A stretch of 64,000 nucleotides of DNA, taken from positions 115,842,090-115,906,089 of the forward strand of contig NC_068939.1 of assembly GCF_016801865.2 (NCBI RefSeq), read 5' to 3'. Under the pieces are notes generated by a model. It made no database searches, was not told the origin of the DNA, and saw nothing but the letters and a program-made list of their open reading frames with translations. Of the stretch, positions 1 through 11,389 are shown piece by piece. Every line of letters begins with the position of its first letter. Positions within the stretch are counted from its first letter, which is position 1. A program made the translations under genes and the position numbers. The stretch is from Culex pipiens pallens. Its lineage: Eukaryota; Arthropoda; Insecta; Diptera; Culicidae.

Positions 1-620
1 TGACAAAAACCTTACTTACAAGGATCACATTGAAAGTATCCAGGTTAAATGTAACAAATATATAAAATGTTTGTATCCACTTATAAACAGGAATTCTAGA
101 CTTTGTCTCAAGAATAAACTGTTAATTCATAAACAAATTTTCAGACCTGCCATGCTTTATGCTGTGCCGATCTGGACAAGCTGTTGCTTAACCAGGAAGA
201 AAAAACATCAGAGGATTCAGAACAAAATTCTGAAAATGATTCTGAAACTTCCTCCCTGGTTCAGCACCAGTGAACTTCATCAATTAGCCGAAGTTGACAC
301 TTTGGATGTTATGTCCAATAAGATAATTGATGCATTTCGACAAAAATCATTGCAGTCTTCAGCTGCATTGATCCGCTCTTTATATAGTTTATAAGTTAGT
401 TTTAAGGTATCCCTTTTCCCTTTTGTACATGTAGGACCTCCTACATTTGAAATCACTGAATAGCGAAAGCTACAATATTTCATGAATAAATGAAAGTTGC
501 TAGTATTTAAAATTGAGGTGAAAAGTCATCGATTGTGATTGGACACTCAATAATATTTTAACTGAATGAATGTACATGGAAGAGAAAATCTGAATAAATA
601 TACATTAAAAAAAAAAAAAA
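1..620 (+). mobile_element. 3' end of a Jockey-type LINE, entering from the left edge
   Basis: This is the sense-strand counterpart of the 3' end of the full-length minus-strand element at 14682-19170. It holds the end of ORF2, a 3' UTR of about 210 bp, the motif TGAATAAATATACATT and a poly(A) run ending near 620. The 5' part lies outside the window, so full length cannot be judged. The close similarity to the complete copy suggests one young family with several copies here. Confidence 0.9.
2..394 (+). CDS. ORF2 C-terminus of a Jockey-type LINE (partial)
   Basis: The frame is open from base 2 to the TAA at 392-394 and matches the last 130 residues of the 886-aa ORF2 at 14908-17568, from the DKNLTYKDHIESIQ segment onward. 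I noticed two replacements: H for Y in the LLIHKQIF segment and H for L in KKKHQRIQ. This part lies downstream of the reverse transcriptase catalytic core and corresponds to the thumb and C-terminal region of LINE ORF2. The true start is off the left edge. No internal stop is seen, so this copy has not visibly decayed in the part shown. Confidence 0.88.
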   Translation, partial: DKNLTYKDHIESIQVKCNKYIKCLYPLINRNSRLCLKNKLLIHKQIFRPAMLYAVPIWTSCCLTRKKKHQRIQNKILKMILKLPPWFSTSELHQLAEVDTLDVMSNKIIDAFRQKSLQSSAALIRSLYSL

Positions 621-1920
621 CATACATTTAACTGAGATCTTCAAGTTCTGCCCATGCTTATTTTCAAATTATTTAACGTAACTTGCAAACAAAACATATG
701 TTTTTCAATATCAAACGACATAAACCTTGTGAATGTTCATGAATCCTAATCGCATGATATCAAACCATGACAGAATGCAACTAAATTGCGTCTTGCATCA
801 CGAATGCAAAACCACTCCCCGACCAGAAATCACGTGTGGTTTCAACTTTGTGGACCATGGCAGGCATGGCCACCCGTAATCAATTTCCTTCGCTTCGTCC
901 ATCAATAGTCCAATTATATTCCCGCATGGGGCCATCACCAGACAACGACGACGACGACGGGTTCCTGTGCGGGGAGCTTGCCAAGTGGAGAAGAAATCAA
1001 ATGTAAAACCAACCACCCTGGTAGAGGTGGTGGTACGGTCAGCAGCATCTCCCTCTCTCTCTCTCTCTGCTGAATGCTTCGTTTGGTTCTGGGATCAAAC
1101 TCACTGGCCACTCTGTGGTACTGGCTGGGGAATCCTGGCCAACGCGTTTGTGCCAAGGCCGCATGGCAGCAAATGAAATGTGGAGCTCAGCTCAACCACC
1201 GTGCTGCGGTATCTTTTGCCACAAATTCAATCACGTGGAATCACTTTTCCTCAGGTTCCCTTCGGGCACGGGGCCAGTGGACAGTGGATGCGTTTGGAAG
1301 CCTGAATTCTGAAATTATTGCAAATAAATGAATAAAAATTCTGAATTCACAAGCCAAACAGTTTATGGATAAATAAAAGGGCGAACAAATTAAGATGAAA
1401 CTTCCTACATTTTTGGTGACCCAGTGTTCCACTGACCGCAGGTCAGCTGCTGCTTCTGGGTCCCAACGCTTCAATGGCGTTCCTGGAATGAGCCTCGGTT
1501 ATCGTGTTGCGCACAAAGCTGTACTGGAGAGAGATCAGAACGAACGGAATGGGCGGGAAATTGAAGTGAAATCACATTTTTGATTGAGGTTTTATCAATC
1601 TCGAGAACAACAGCTGCGACATCTAGTCGTTTTGTGCTGAGATTTGCACCGTGATTGTTGTTGTGGGGGAGCTAAATGAGATGGAATTGTTGTTTGGTTT
1701 GATTAGGAAGCACTGATTGTAAATCATTTGAAGTTTGTCTATTTTGTAGATGTTGAAAACATAAAATTTAACTTTTACGCAGCCTTATCATAGAATAAAT
1801 TAATCAATACATCTAGCGGATCATGGCCTGACGTACACTGACATGCCCTGAAGATAGCCTCAAACATCATTGAAACGTTGGCATTGCTCAGTGGAGATCG
1901 CAAAATTAAATGGAAACTGG
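621..1920. other. Unique non-coding DNA, no gene seen
   Basis: The short ORFs have no recognisable homology. There is a (TC)n run at about 1051-1068 and a small GAC cluster near 947-958. The composition differs from the AT-rich repeats around it and looks like ordinary intergenic or intronic mosquito DNA. Confidence 0.5.
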
Positions 1921-2658
1921 TGGTGTGTGTGAACGCCGTGTAAATGAGGTGTCAAACTGAAAAATGCAAGTTTGTGGAGTCGGAGTCGGTGGAGTCGTCA
2001 AATCTTGAACAGCTGCAGTTGGAGTCGGCTAAATTTTAGGAGCTGGAGTCGAAGTCGAAAAATCTGAAATTCAACACAATTTATGTACCTTTTTCATTTT
2101 CAGTAATTGTTATAATGCAGTTCGGTTAACAAAACAAAAGTATATTTAAAAAAAAAACAGGTCGCGTGCACTGCGTTGAAATTTTTCTGTTAGATATTTT
2201 TTTTTTGGATTAAGAAATTTATCAGACTTTTATTGTGATCGGATTTTTGCATTGTTCCAAAAAACGTCGAGAAAAACTATATTTGACTCCTTTTAACCTC
2301 TAATTGTATTATTTCACTATGGTCGCTATAACCTGTCAATCCTCTCCTACCCATGTTTGTAGAATCATAACTTATAAAATAATAAACAATTGTAGTCGTG
2401 TTACAGTAGTCAAAAATGTTTAAAAAAAATTCAACTGATTCTTGACTGCCTCCTTTTGTTTGTATTTATGTACCCTTCAAATTGTAATTCACCCAATTTA
2501 ATCAAATACTTTCTAAAAAAAAGTACACATGAAGTCATCTTTTAGTCCAAGAACGAATGTCTTGGAGGTTTCAAGTTGATTATTTTTTCCAAAGAAAAAT
2601 AGCTATGAGGTACATGAGAAGGATTTTTTTACGAAAAAATAATAATCACTCAAAGGAA
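1921..2658. repeat. Old repeat remnants with GGAGTC-rich segment
   Basis: The segment at about 1922-1968 (GTGTGTGTGAACGCC, then GGTGTCAAACTGAAAAA) resembles one arm of the palindromic element at 3117-3312. Bases 1977-2056 are rich in GGAGTCGGAGTCG-like motifs. The same motif returns in direct orientation at 4903-4976 and once more at 44025-44080, which suggests a dispersed repeat later split by insertions. The rest is AT-rich with no coding signal. Confidence 0.45.
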
Positions 2659-2992
2659 ATCAAAGAAATAAAGGTTCACTATCGCGCATTCTAGATAGAC
2701 TAACATACCTTCAAATCCCCGAGGTTAGCAAGGTACCGGCCAGGAGCCCCTTATCTTACTGGATAGTATTACACGCTCATCTAACGATGAAAACATGGTA
2801 TCTCCCGTGTTAGAATATTGTAACCGGATGAGAGTCTAGTGACTGTATGTGTACTTTTTTTACTATACGTTTTATTACAGTTAAACAGCAAGATAAGCGT
2901 TGTGCAGCCATCCGGCATTGTGCAACCTTTATTGCTAATGCTAAGGCTAATGCTAATGCTAATGCTTATCAAAGAAATAAAGGTTCACTATC
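2659..2992 (+). mobile_element. Short retroposon with hexamer tail and 25-bp target-site duplication
   Basis: A 284-bp insert (2684-2967) is flanked by an exact 25-bp direct repeat (2659-2683 and 2968-2992) beginning ATCAAAGAAATAAAGG. The insert ends in a GCTAAT-type hexamer tail (about 2930-2967) directly before the right repeat. A long duplication plus a simple-repeat tail is typical of target-primed reverse transcription, so I read it as a 5'-truncated LINE or SINE copy on the plus strand. No reading frame or pol III box was recognised, and the family is unknown to me. Confidence 0.7.
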
Positions 2993-3116
2993 AGTACTTA
3001 AGTAAGATAAAAACGTTTTTAATTTTTTTTTAAATTTTACAGTATAACTTTTTCATCAAATTTTCAACTATTAGAACAATCTGTTACTTGGAACTCAACA
3101 TTCGTATCTTGTACAC

Positions 3117-3312
3117 TCAACCCCCGGTGGTTGGTCACTTTTTCGTTTGACACTTTTTTAGTTTGCGAACTGTCACTTTTTACACGGTGCTCACGCATAC
3201 TATTAAAACAAATGTTTGGTAGTGTGTGTGAACTCATTGTAAAAGGGGTGTCAAACTAAAAAGTGACCCCGTTCGTTTGACAACAGTTGATGAGTTGACA
3301 GTTGGGTGACAA
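3117..3312. mobile_element. Palindromic MITE
   Basis: The left arm (GGTCACTTTTTCGTTTGACA and following) is repeated inverted on the right (TGTCAAACTAAAAAGTGACC). The arms are imperfect and the ends were judged by eye. It is non-coding. Part of one arm is also found near 1922-1968. Confidence 0.5.
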
Positions 3313-3598
3313 GAAAAATGGGAGTTTTTATAAAATCCTAGATGACATCCCCTGACTCGAATCCTTAAGCTAAATTATGCACCTTTTCCAATTTTGAATC
3401 AAATCGGTTAAGGTTTAGGGGTCGCTATTGAAAGTAAAAGTTTGCATGGAAATTTAAAAAGAAATATGGAGAAAGGCAAAATTTATATTTTTTTTTCGAG
3501 AGGTGGTGTTAATTGAGTGGAAATTTTGTCAAGAGTGAGATTCTAATATGAAAATTAACAATCTACAATTTTGTCCAAGAGTGCAAAGCAATCTGACA

Positions 3599-4334
3599 CC
3601 AGGGAAGGGATTTAAGAACCTGGTTTTGCAAAATATCAAAGGTGCTGAGCTTTAGTTGTCACCGGAACCCAATTTTTTTCGGTGCTTATAATACCTAAGC
3701 ACTTGACTTGCTGCTTATTTTTTGACTGTTTTTTTAATGTTTGTGTCCAGTGATTTAGTATAAGAAAGAAAATTAGTTTCCCTTCAGTAAAAAACTAGTG
3801 TTAAGTGAAAAAATCTTTTCAAATTGCTGAAAAAAGTGTTGAGATTGTTTAAATAAATAAACTGATTTGCTGAAAGAACTGGGTACTGAAAAAGAGCAAA
3901 AAAAAGGTTTTGTTGTGCCCACGAAAGGCTTCCGAAGTTTCGTTATGGCTGAAAATGTCCTGACAATTTAATTTTGAAGAAAATATTCACAGGTAAGAAA
4001 TTGTGTATAGGTCTCTTCAGAACATTCTAAAATTTTTAAATATTGTGAGTAATGTTCACGCAGTTTAAAAATTTTAGAATGTTCTGAAGAGACCTATACA
4101 CAATTTCTTACCTGTGAATATTTTCTTCAATATTTTCTTGATCACGCATCAATATCAAAGAAAATTACGACATTTTTTAAAGTGAAAATTGAAAATAACT
4201 ACATTTAACAGACTGGGAAGTTTTAGGCACCGGCTTTGAATATAATCACCAAGCACAGCACCCAATTATTTTGCAGTGCGGTGCTTATCAAAGTTACCGT
4301 ACTTTAAGTGCAAGTTCTTATTTCCCCTCCCTGG
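3599..4334. mobile_element. Palindromic element with a nested MITE
   Basis: The ends are inverted copies: CCAGGGAAGGGATTTAAGAAC on the left and the complement of GTTCTTATTTCCCCTCCCTGG on the right. Further in, both sides share the 'GGTGCT...CACCGG' stretch. The centre is interrupted by a separate perfect-looking palindrome (3974-4130). No ORF is present. Confidence 0.5.
3974..4130. mobile_element. Near-perfect palindromic MITE, 157 bp
   Basis: Two arms of about 65 bp, beginning TTGAAGAAAATATTCACAGG and ending in its exact complement, surround a loop of about 25 bp. The arms look identical or nearly so, so the copy should be young. It lies inside the older palindromic element 3599-4334. Confidence 0.75.
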
Positions 4335-4538
4335 TTTATACTCTAAAAATTAATATGTTGTGTTGAAAATATTAGAAAAAGACATAAAAAACTCAAAAAC
4401 AGGTTGCAACTAATTTTGAAATATTCATTGAATATATATAAAAAAATAAGCTAACCTTCCCTTGGTATTAAAAAAATCACACATAAGGTATTGGGGTCCG
4501 TTTTCGAAATCACAGGCCACGATGTCAACATTTAAATG

Positions 4539-4683
4539 CCGTAGTAACAGTTCAATAGGGCGAATCTGCGTTTGTAAACAAGCAGTTATTCCCCCTCTTA
4601 CTTGACGTGAACCGTCACTTGAGCAAAAGGGATAGACTGCTTGTTTACAAACGCAGATTCACCCTATTGATCTGTTACTACGG
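4539..4683. mobile_element. MITE, 145 bp
   Basis: Inverted arms CCGTAGTAACAG...AATAGGGCGAATCTGCG and the complement on the right, then the GTTTGTAAACAAGCAGT pair, flank a loop of about 45 bp. It is non-coding. Confidence 0.7.
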
Positions 4684-5197
4684 AATGAAAAAAGTGTTTT
4701 AAAATGCATTATACACCTGTCCAGTTGTTTTGCAATCATTAATTTCCAAAATTTCCAAGTATTGACGAAAATTGTATTTGAAAAAAATATTTGTTTGTTC
4801 CCTGATTTTCGGACCATAACTTTGAAAAACCATAAACCATGAACTTTGAAAAATGTTTGCGACGGCCTATTAGAAAAAAAAAAAATAATTCTGAGAAGAC
4901 GTTGGAGTCGACAGTTTGATGAAACCTGGAGTCGCAGTCGGCTGAAATCAGAAAGCTGGAGTCGGAGTCGTCTGGAAATTGGTCAATGGGTTGTTTAAAT
5001 GTCGAACTATCGGGATTTTAGTGTATTGTGGTTTACGAAACTCTTAATAAAATGCCAAAATTTTAGAGCCTTAACAAGCTTCTTAAAGCTCAGAACAAAA
5101 ATATTTTACAGACAAAAATACGCTACTGATGATCTCAATTATGGCAAAAGTATTATTTGAACCATTCGCTCTAATAGTTATATAACAAAATGTTTCA
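4684..5197. repeat. AT-rich DNA with GGAGTC-rich segment
   Basis: GGAGTC-type motifs at 4903-4976 repeat those at 1977-2056. Otherwise this is AT-rich sequence without coding or structural signals. Confidence 0.4.
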
Positions 5198-5461
5198 AGC
5201 ACTTTTATGCAAAAAGCAAAGTAATCCACTTTAACGACCCCCGGGTCTTATGTGGTCTCTGTTGCAAGTTTCTGCTCATTTCTAGGCGTCCGAAGGTTAT
5301 GTGTGGTGAGGCACCCAAAACCTCTTTTACGCAAATGGACCGACGTTTTACTTCCCCATCCGATAGAAGGCGTGATCAGGCAAATCTCTTCTCGAAAAAT
5401 GCCACCGGGTTTGTCTGGGATTGAACCCAGGCCATACTGGGGTTTAGTAGCACTTTTATGC
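5198..5461 (-). mobile_element. tRNA-derived SINE with 13-bp target-site duplication
   Basis: The element (5211-5448, minus strand) lies between exact copies of AGCACTTTTATGC (5198-5210 and 5449-5461). Read on the minus strand it has a B-box-like GGTTCAATCCCAG near its start, then a body containing GATGGGGAAGTAAAACGTCGG that it shares with the SINE at 41697-41942. No good A box is visible, so the head seems truncated. Confidence 0.8.
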
Positions 5462-5520
5462 CCAAATGCCCAAAATGTTCAGTATAATTTATTGATTTGT
5501 TGATAGAATAGATACTAGGA

Positions 5521-5680
5521 TGTAGCAAAAATGACTTTTTGGCGGTTTCCTCAAAAATAGACATTATTTTTTTTTAAATCCTCCTGTTACGTCCAATCAA
5601 GCTCATATTTGGGTTTTGGGCTCAGTACGCCCATCGGAACCAGCCCCTGAATGCCCGCCAAAAAGTCATTTTTGTTACAC
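5521..5680. mobile_element. MITE, about 160 bp
   Basis: Inverted ends TGTAGCAAAAATGACTTTTT and the complement AAAAAGTCATTTTTGTTACA enclose non-coding DNA. No clear target-site duplication was found. Confidence 0.6.
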
Positions 5681-5689
5681 TCTAATAGA

Positions 5690-7279
5690 TATTGTAAGTT
5701 CAACATGAATGTTCCTCAACTCACTGGGATGCTACGTAAACAAATTGATTACACATTATATTTATCCAAAGCCCTGTACTAACCCGTTAGCGTTATCTTC
5801 AGGGGAATACTTCGATTAGCACATGCGGTTATATCACACTATGCTAATTATTCCTCATTTACGAGGTCTTCAAATAGTTTAACGTCTTCGGGGTGGGCGG
5901 CGAGGGGACTTCAAACACGCTAAACTGCTGTAATCTGTGTAAACAGATCATTCCATCCCGGTTTTCTCATCTGCAGCCTGACTTATCCGTTCTTGCTAGC
6001 CCGGAGAGACTAAGCGCAATGTTTACGATTTCAATCAACTCTTCGCTTTAATTGGTATTCAAACCATAACGAGCCCTGATGGCAAACTGCTGTTGGCGGA
6101 TAGCATCACTGACTGCGGAGTTGACTTTCACCCTGGGAAGATGCGCTCACTGTGAAGAAATTTAATCACTCTTCCAACATTCAACCATCAACCGACCGAG
6201 CCAGGCGATCCGGAGGGGCTCCGAGCTGCGATGATAGTCATCCCACTTCGTCTTTGCAGCGCGCCGTTTGCTTATGGTGAATTTTCAACCCGTTTTATAG
6301 CGCGATGGCAGGGTGGCCAGTTTGTTTTTAACCATTTTATCAGGGCTGCGGAGTTTTGGCCTGTTCACTGTACCTTTTTACTTCTAGTTTGAGTGCCTTT
6401 TTCTCTCGGATGCAGCACATCTGGGGATGTTTTGGAATACATGCATTATTTTGAAATTTAAATTAAGTTGGCAACCCTGCTCTGGTCACCACTGTCTTTC
6501 ATCTCATCATCGCCATCATCACCGTTCGGAACGGAATTTTCCAATCGCCTGCCACCATTAACATCACAGTCGCTTTTTCGCCAGAAGCCAGCCCGCCCTG
6601 CGTCCTGAGGCTCACAGTCTGGTCAACCCTTTCATCGCGTGTCTGCTGGCCACCCAGTGGGAATTCCTGCTAAGCATCCCTATTTCAAGGCGCAAAAACC
6701 AAAAACTTCACCCAGATTTCCAGAGCTTTCTCTCTCTCTATCTCAGTGTGTTCGAGCTATGTAGTTCTGGGCTGGCATCTTCGGTTCTTATCCCCGGCGT
6801 TGTCGACTTTCGACACAAGTTAATTGAATTTTAATTAACTTTGAGTTTGTTTACACGGGTGCCAGCGAAACATGGGAGGGCCAAGATCAATAGCGGGAAC
6901 GGGACTCATCATCGGGCTTGGGCTGTCGATTTGCGCAAAACGTCGACAACCCGAACTGCTGCAGGAGAACCGTCCGAGAAACATGCTACACAATTAGCGA
7001 TACAAAACGCACCAGCGGAGGAGATTACAGCCAGTGGAACAGTGTTGCCAAAGAAGTTTAACGCGGACTGGTGTCGTCTATAGGGTTGAGCTTAACTTCT
7101 ATCTTGATAGAGATTAAAGGATTCAAAAATACGTAATGGGACTTGTCTAGACAGAACCATTATCGACTCGCTGCATAGCCAACTTTTTTTTGACAAACTT
7201 TAGGTCGGTACTAACAAAAGTTTCAATATGTTGTTAAATTTACTTCGTTGCCGAGTGTTTTATACGAATAAGCTATGAG
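5690..7279. other. Unique non-coding DNA, no gene seen
   Basis: Moderate GC with no convincing ORF, inverted repeat or tandem array. The 80-aa frame at 6841-7083 has no recognisable feature and starts with a non-ATG codon. Confidence 0.45.
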
Positions 7280-8206
7280 TAGGGTAGAGTAGTCATCAAT
7301 GAGACACGGGGAACAATGATAAAATGGCTCTCACAAGTCGAAGTTTCAACCAATCAGGCTCATATTTGGGGGAAAGGTGTGTCTACTGGATACACGTCTG
7401 CCATATTAGTGGCTTTGGTTATGGACGCTCCCTTGAAAAGTTATTCATAAATGTTTGATTCTGGGGTGTAAAAGTAAATTATGGACAAAAATTACTTTTT
7501 CGCTCGTAGGCTGCCATTTACACCAAAACTAATATTTCTTCAAATTTCTTTCGACGTTCCATAGGGATTAAGTTGGGCTACAATGTCCTTTCATTAGATT
7601 TGGCCAAAATTTAGAATAAACTCAGAATCCAGGGCTGTCTCATTGTTCCCCACTCATTTCAGCCCAAGGGTAACAATGAGACACTTTGATTTTTCTTCAA
7701 TAAACTTTTCAAAATCGATGGAAATCTTTCAAAACATGAATTAAAAGTGATTTTTGGCATATTTATAGAGTTTAAACTTCATTAAACCAAAAATACAAAG
7801 TTATTTGGTATTAATATATGGATTTTACAAAATTGAAATACTTTTTAGTGTAACTTTTGTTATTAAAAGTTTCATGTTGGCAAAATTGCTCTAAAATGTT
7901 CAAGGCAAGTCACCTGCAATGGAACAATACAAAAACATGATGTTTTGCTAGAAAAATGTTGATTTTCGTAGAGTGTCTCATTGTTCCCCACCTGTCTCAT
8001 TGTTCCTGCCAAGTGCGTCTACAATGAGACAGTTGAATAACTCTGGCTGTAGATGTCGGATCGATCTCATATTTTGGTCAATGTTAGAACACATTAAAAG
8101 AATGATAATGCAACTAAAAGCTCATTAAAACATGCTGATGAAAAAATTAGAAAAATCGTTGAAAGTTGAAAACCAAAAGTGTCTCATTGATGACTACCCT
8201 ACCCTA
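7280..8206 (+). mobile_element. 923-bp TA-flanked TIR element, copy 1
   Basis: The element proper is 7282-8204, flanked by TA. The terminal inverted repeats of about 26 bp start GGGTAGAGTAGTCATCAATG and differ at one position. It is non-coding and has the same length as copy 2 at 33850-34772. The TIR core CAATGAGAC recurs in both orientations inside it, near 7297, 7636, 7674, 7975, 7994 and 8030. The TA flank fits Tc1/mariner-type transposition; no transposase is present, so it would be a non-autonomous element. Confidence 0.85.
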
Positions 8207-8392
8207 ATAATTATAATATCTTTAGAAATTATTTCTATCCCATTCAATGAAACACAATAACATGTTCATTGAGTTTCATAAAAAAGTCTGATTTTCAATA
8301 CAAAGAGGTCGATTTATGGTTCCTCTACTCTGATACCTGATAGTTGAACTTCACCTTAGAAAGCATCAATATTCATTAACCTCGATTCATGC

Positions 8393-8607
8393 TACCGTAA
8401 TCTACGGTGAATCGGGACTACAGTCTGAATTGGGACAGCAGTTTTTAGAGCAAAGCTTTTAAATTTGGAAATGGATGTACACAATTTGTTGGTCTGAGTC
8501 TGTTCTAACCGAAACCAACCGGAAAAATCAAAATATTGTGCTCCAACATGGTTAAAACTGTTGTCCCAATTCGCCCCATGTGTCCCGATTGACCCCAGTT
8601 TACGGTA
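8393..8607. mobile_element. MITE with TACCGTAA ends
   Basis: It begins TACCGTAATCTACGGTGAAT and ends with the inverted counterpart (GACCCCAGTTTACGGTA). The inverted similarity continues through ATCGGGAC and AATTGGGACA. Non-coding, 215 bp. Confidence 0.6.
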
Positions 8608-9101
8608 CATTCCACGGCAATTGCACTCCGCCAGATGAACTTATTGTTCGAATCAGCTGACGTCGTCAGCAAATCCCAAATTGTGCAATTCCAAATGATC
8701 TCCCAACGATAGCGTTATCAAAGTCTTGCTCAACTGTGGCACAGGTACGTATACGGTTGCGCTCAATCGCACCTGAAGCTATGCGGAATGCGGAGATCCA
8801 GTTTTTATGATACGATGATATTGAATTATGCTGTACCCTCTTGTGTTATTTACTGCCAGCCAGTAGCAGCAGCAGTCACAGGAATTGCGAATGGAAGAAA
8901 GAGCTTTTCCGAAAAAGCTCGAAGAAAATCAAATTCCCAAATTTACGATCAATAACTTTTTGCCAATGTGCACAAATAAACTTACAAGCTCGGAGCGCCG
9001 TTTTTAGTCTCTCTACGCTGCTATCTCTGGCGTACCCGGCGTGTACCACCGGGAAAGGGGAAAGCGTCCAACAGTTTCAAAGCTCATCAGCTGCAGGAGA
9101 A
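8608..9101. other. Unique non-coding DNA before the heptamer array
   Basis: No gene, repeat or palindrome recognised. Confidence 0.4.
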
Positions 9102-9587
9102 CGAAAAGCAAAAAGCAAAAAGCAAAAAGCAAAAAGCAAAAAGCAAAAAGCAAAAAGCAAAAAGCAAAAAGCAAAAAGCAAAAAGCAAAAAGCAAAAAGC
9201 AAAAAGCAAAAAGCAAAAAGCAAAAAGCAAAAAGCAAAAAGCAAAAAGCAAAAAGCAAAAAGCAAAAAGCAAAAAGCAAAAAGCAAAAAGCAAAAAGCAA
9301 AAAGCAAAAAGCAAAAAGCAAAAAGCAAAAAGCAAAAGCAAAAAGCAAAAAGCAAAAAGCAAAAAGCAAAAAGCAAAAAGCAAAAAGCAAAAAGCAAAAA
9401 GCAAAAAGCAAAAAGCAAAAAGCAAAAAGCAAAAAGCAAAAAGCAAAAAGCAAAAAGCAAAAAGCAAAAAGCAAAAAGCAAAAAGCAAAAAGCAAAAAGC
9501 AAAAAGCAAAAAGCAAAAAGCAAAAAGCAAAAAGCAAAAAGCAAAAAGCAAAAAGCAAAAAGCAAAAAGCAAAAAGCAAAAAGCAAA
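9102..9587. repeat. (AAAAAGC)n microsatellite, about 69 units
   Basis: A 7-bp unit is repeated for about 485 bp with a single irregular 6-bp unit near 9334-9339 and no substitutions that I can see. Because 7 is not a multiple of 3 and the unit has no stop on either strand, it creates long artificial ORFs rich in K/S/Q or in F/L/A/C. These are not genes. Confidence 0.97.
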
Positions 9588-10780
9588 CTAAATTCAAATT
9601 CAAATTGTACGATTTTGTCAGTTTCCCCTATTGATGATTTCGTGGCCCACATCCTCACACTCTGATTTGCGCTTCTTTTTTTATGCTGAGACTGAGGGAT
9701 GGCAGGGTTCCTTTTTTCCTTCCTCGTGTGTACACTGATGCTGCCCTCCTCAATTCTGCATAAATTCGACCATACATAACATACCCCCGACGTCGTGTGT
9801 GTGCTCCACGGAAATAGTTTTCGAATGTGTGGCGAAGGAAATGAAGAGATTGTATCTTCTTTTTTGGGGGGAGGGGGGGGAAGCCTCATCGTGTATTCCT
9901 AAAGAACTTGCTCTCGATGGTTTCTAGTTCATGGTTTGGTTGGCTTGTACTGGCCCCCCACTAGGATATTTTTTTGGTGTCCCGTCAAGAAAAGTTTCAT
10001 GCATGCAAAAGCGTTTCATTTTTTTTTGTTCATGTGCAGTTGGGGTCAAATGCAATGTTTCTTCTTGCTTTGAATTTTACAAATGTTGACTAATTTAATG
10101 AAGTACTAATTGCAGGTTTAAATTGGGCACACACAAAAAAAAGAAATAACTATCCAAATAAGGTGTCTGAAAATTGTCCCTACGCTCTACTCTAAAAATT
10201 TAGTTCTTCCGATTGCGTGGTTATGTGCGCAAAAGTGTGCTTCACCCCACCCAACCTGCCCCCTCCCCCCTTCTATGTTGAAGGAAGGATGCAGCGTGAT
10301 GATGGTAATTCAATTTTGGCTTTTGATTGCCTCCATTCTCTGTGCAACCGTCATCGATGCAAATTCCCGGTGCAAGCGGTACGAGATTGATGAAAATATT
10401 GTTGCCTGATTGACTGAAAATTTAAATCATGTCAGACATGTGGGAGAAGTTAGTTGCGTCAAAGTTATGCGGAAAATTTTACCGATGATTTCCCTTTGGG
10501 ATCGGGAAATATATTTTTTTAGGAGCAGGTAAAATTTCAGATAAACTGGCAATAATTTGATGTTAACTTTTTGGTTAGTTGCATTACATAATTTCATAAT
10601 CAAAAGGAATTTTGTGTTTGATGAATATGAACAATTTCTTAACCGAATTTCTTTATTTCAAGCTAGGGGAAATCGACCTATTTTCAACACTTTTGTAGTT
10701 TGCCGCTATTCAAAGAACATTTTTAGATACATCAACAGTATGGGACACCTTCTTGACAGAAATGTCAAGCTCATATATTC
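9588..10780. other. Unique non-coding DNA, no gene seen
   Basis: It includes a G-rich run near 9865-9882 and several short poly(T) runs. No convincing coding sequence. Confidence 0.4.
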
Positions 10781-11040
10781 TCCACCAACTCACACAGCAG
10801 TTGCCTCGACCTCTCTTCGATTTTCCTTAAACTTTGTCTAAGTGGTAACTTTTGTCCCTGGTCACGAATCCGAGGTCCGTTTTTTGATACCTCGTGATGG
10901 AGGGGCGGTCTGACTCTTTTCATTTTTGAACTTTCGAAAAAATACTTGTTTTTCAATTATTTGAAGCCTGATTAGCGATGGCATGGGAATTTGAAAGGGA
11001 CTTTTATGTAACATTTCTTCTTCAACCACCTAGTTTTGAG
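10781..11040. repeat. Diverged arm of a foldback MITE family
   Basis: It begins TTCTCCACCAACTCACACAG and continues through ATCCGAGGTCCGTTTTTTGA. This resembles the arms of the foldback element at 45994-49091 and the fragment at 35592-35725. Only one arm is present, so it is a relic. Confidence 0.6.
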
Positions 11041-11389
11041 TAGGAATCTTGCAGTACACAGACCATTAGACTCCTTCTCGCCTTGTAACATATATTCATA
11101 AAGAAATTTTTCTTTTTCAATTCAATTTATTTTGTCAGTAAATAATCAATTTACAATTCCGTATTTCTTATAACCTAATAGAGTTTTGGAGTTCCTTTCA
11201 ACTATGGTTTACACTATAATTCATTTTGATGTAATTGGATATTCTAACAATGGATTTGGCAAGAGAAGGAAAAATTAAAAAAAAACCTTCTATATTTGCT
11301 AAGGAAAAGGATAGAAATAGAAAAGCTTAAAACTAAATCACAGTATGTTTTGTCTATTGACGTCGAAAAACTTCGCTGCACAAGGCAGC

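Noticed and set aside
8841..9889. Long K/S/Q-rich and F/L/A/C-rich frames on both strands
   Set aside because: They are translations of the (AAAAAGC)n array, whose unit lacks stops in every phase.
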